64,000 bases of DNA, taken from contig NZ_BMKW01000008.1 in the NCBI RefSeq assembly GCF_014644535.1, positions 117,074 to 181,073 on the forward strand. The letters run 5' to 3'. Position numbers and translations under genes: made by a program. This document shows, one piece after another, positions 63,176 through 64,000 of this stretch; positions within the stretch are counted from its first letter, which is position 1; each line of letters starts with the position of its first letter. Origin of the DNA: Neoroseomonas lacus. Its GTDB lineage: Bacteria > Pseudomonadota > Alphaproteobacteria > Acetobacterales > Acetobacteraceae. The notes under the pieces were generated by a model. The model made no database searches. It saw only the letters and a program-made list of their open reading frames with translations, and had not been told where the DNA came from.

Positions 63176-63784
63176 ATGACTGTCGCGGCGACGGCGTCGA
63201 CCGAAGCTGGCGTGGCGCCCGAGATCATCGGGTCGAAGATCCGCATGGTGCGGCGCTCGTTGGGGCTGTCCTTGCAGGTGGTGTCGGAACGGACAGGCAT
63301 CTCGATCGGCCTGCTGAGCCAGATTGAACGCGGCATCTCTGCCCCGTCGCTGAAGAATCTTGTCGCGCTGAGCACGGCACTGGGCATCCGCACCGGATGG
63401 TTCTTCGATGACGGCCGCCCGGGAGAGGATGGCGATCGCGACTTGATCGTGAGGCGGGAATACCGCCGGAAGATCGTCATGGAGAACGGGACGAACATGT
63501 CGAAGGAGTTGCTCAGCCCGAGGCGGGACGGCGCGCTCCAGATGTTCATCCTCACGCTCGAGCCTGGCGGCAGCACGGGGGAAGAGCCCTATTCGCACCC
63601 GGCGGAAGTGGGGGGCTATGTTGTGCGCGGGCTTCTCGATTTGTGGCTGAACGGGCGCAGCTTCGTGCTGCGGACTGGAGATAGCTTCTCCATTCCGCCC
63701 AATTGCCTCCGCAAGTACGCCAATGCCGATCCCCAGCAACCGGTGGAACTCGTCTGGTCGATCGCCTATCCGGACCGCATGTAG
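63176..63784 (+). CDS. XRE-family regulator with C-terminal cupin domain
   Basis: 202 residues from the ATG at 63176 (GGAAG eight bases upstream); ATG 63161 and GTG 63134 are alternatives. Helix-turn-helix: GSKIRMVRRSLGLSLQVVSE, RTGISIGLLSQIERGISAPS. The cupin lies from about residue 100 (LEPGGSTGEEPYSHPAEVGG, YVVRGLLDLWLNGRSFVLRT). Such proteins control catabolic or transport genes in response to small ligands. It is the best candidate for binding the TCAGGGA motifs next to it. Confidence 0.92.
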   Translation: MTVAATASTEAGVAPEIIGSKIRMVRRSLGLSLQVVSERTGISIGLLSQIERGISAPSLKNLVALSTALGIRTGWFFDDGRPGEDGDRDLIVRREYRRKIVMENGTNMSKELLSPRRDGALQMFILTLEPGGSTGEEPYSHPAEVGGYVVRGLLDLWLNGRSFVLRTGDSFSIPPNCLRKYANADPQQPVELVWSIAYPDRM

Positions 63785-63813
63785 CTGCTCCGTCCTAACC
63801 AGCGGGACCGATT

Positions 63814-63890
63814 TCAGGGAGAAAATCCCTGATCAGGCCCGAGTCAGTCCCTGATCTTGCGCGAAGAATTCCCTGTTAGATTTTCAGGGA
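63814..63890. promoter_or_regulatory. Cluster of five TCAGGGA/TCCCTGA motifs
   Basis: TCAGGGA at 63814 and 63884, TCCCTGA at 63826 and 63848, and TCCCTGT at 63870. The first two form the dyad TCAGGGA-GAAAA-TCCCTGA and the last two an imperfect dyad CCCTG...CAGGG. The region lies between the XRE stop and the next gene start, in an AT-rich patch, so it is an operator/promoter region. Confidence 0.7.
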
Positions 63891-63989
63891 AATTGATTGA
63901 AAATCACTGCTCACTCCTAGGCTCAGGACCCATTAACGGCTTGCGGCGACGCGGCGGCGTGTGATTCTGCGTGTGGTGGAGGTTCCGCT

Positions 63990-64000
63990 ATGCCCAGCCC
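63990..64000 (+). CDS. Start of an unidentified gene, cut by window end
   Basis: ATG at 63990 with GGAGG at 63978-63982. Only three complete codons (Met-Pro-Ser) and part of a fourth are visible. It lies directly behind the TCAGGGA cluster and is the presumed regulated target. Confidence 0.55.

Overview
The window is high-GC, densely packed bacterial DNA with alphaproteobacterial character. It carries a sigma-32 (rpoH), an RluD-type pseudouridine synthase divergent from a small DUF6476-type membrane protein, a DUF2256 zinc protein and a tRNA-Glu(CUC). Six orphan Bug/TctC-type solute-binding proteins and many CoA-ester catabolic genes suggest a metabolically versatile soil or water member of the Acetobacteraceae/Rhodospirillales (Roseomonas-like). 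That placement is inferred from gene content, not from a search.

Layout. 1-4.2 kb: end of an amino-acid ABC binding protein, a small secreted protein, rpoH, rluD-like, small conserved genes and tRNA-Glu. 4.2-17.9 kb: LysR-controlled catabolic block with a DUF6282 hydrolase, an amidohydrolase-fold protein lacking key metal ligands, a 2-hydroxyacid dehydrogenase, a class II aldolase, hydantoinase/oxoprolinase A and B, a D-glutamate-cyclase-like DUF1445 protein, a Bug protein, a PhyH dioxygenase, an SDR and a family-5 binding protein. 18.2-24.0 kb: two divergent arms around a GntR regulator (HMG-CoA-lyase-like, Bug and SucD-like on one side; GntR, SucC-like and enoyl-CoA hydratase on the other), which reads as a self-contained acid activation, hydration and cleavage route. 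24.0-25.7 kb: mobile debris (integrase tail and two mutually truncated IS3-family elements).

26.0-32.7 kb: complete Opp/Dpp-type ABC importer with an LLM flavin monooxygenase. 33.1-34.3 kb: decayed glycosyltransferase and an unidentified ORF. 34.4-49.2 kb: nitronate-monooxygenase-like gene, MarR, three Bug proteins, two CoA transferases, two divergent acyl-CoA dehydrogenases, a cysteine-less thiolase-fold (Ltp-type aldolase) protein with its DUF35 partner, two MaoC hydratases, a CitE-like lyase and an acyl-CoA synthetase: a beta-oxidation/aldol-cleavage operon. 49.3-53.3 kb: remnant of an integrated island (tRNA 3' end, deleted serine recombinase, frameshifted DUF2924, DUF3489) plus TetR/DoxX and a DUF763 relic.

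53.4-59.0 kb: fumarylacetoacetase-type hydrolase and a PaoABC-type periplasmic aldehyde oxidoreductase, divergent from a TetR gene with a duplicated palindromic operator. 59.0-60.4 kb: gene-poor, with an MmgE/PrpD tail. 60.4-64 kb: an unusual in-frame alpha/beta-hydrolase-Bug fusion, a DUF1185 gene behind an arginine-rich mini-ORF, an XRE-cupin regulator, and a repeated TCAGGGA motif in the two intergenic regions around them, ending at the start of a further gene.

The most unusual items are the hydrolase-Bug fusion, the TCAGGGA motif cluster around the XRE-cupin/DUF1185 pair with its leader ORF, the GntR-centred CoA ligase-hydratase-lyase cluster, the Ltp-type aldolase operon, and the metal-ligand-depleted amidohydrolase.
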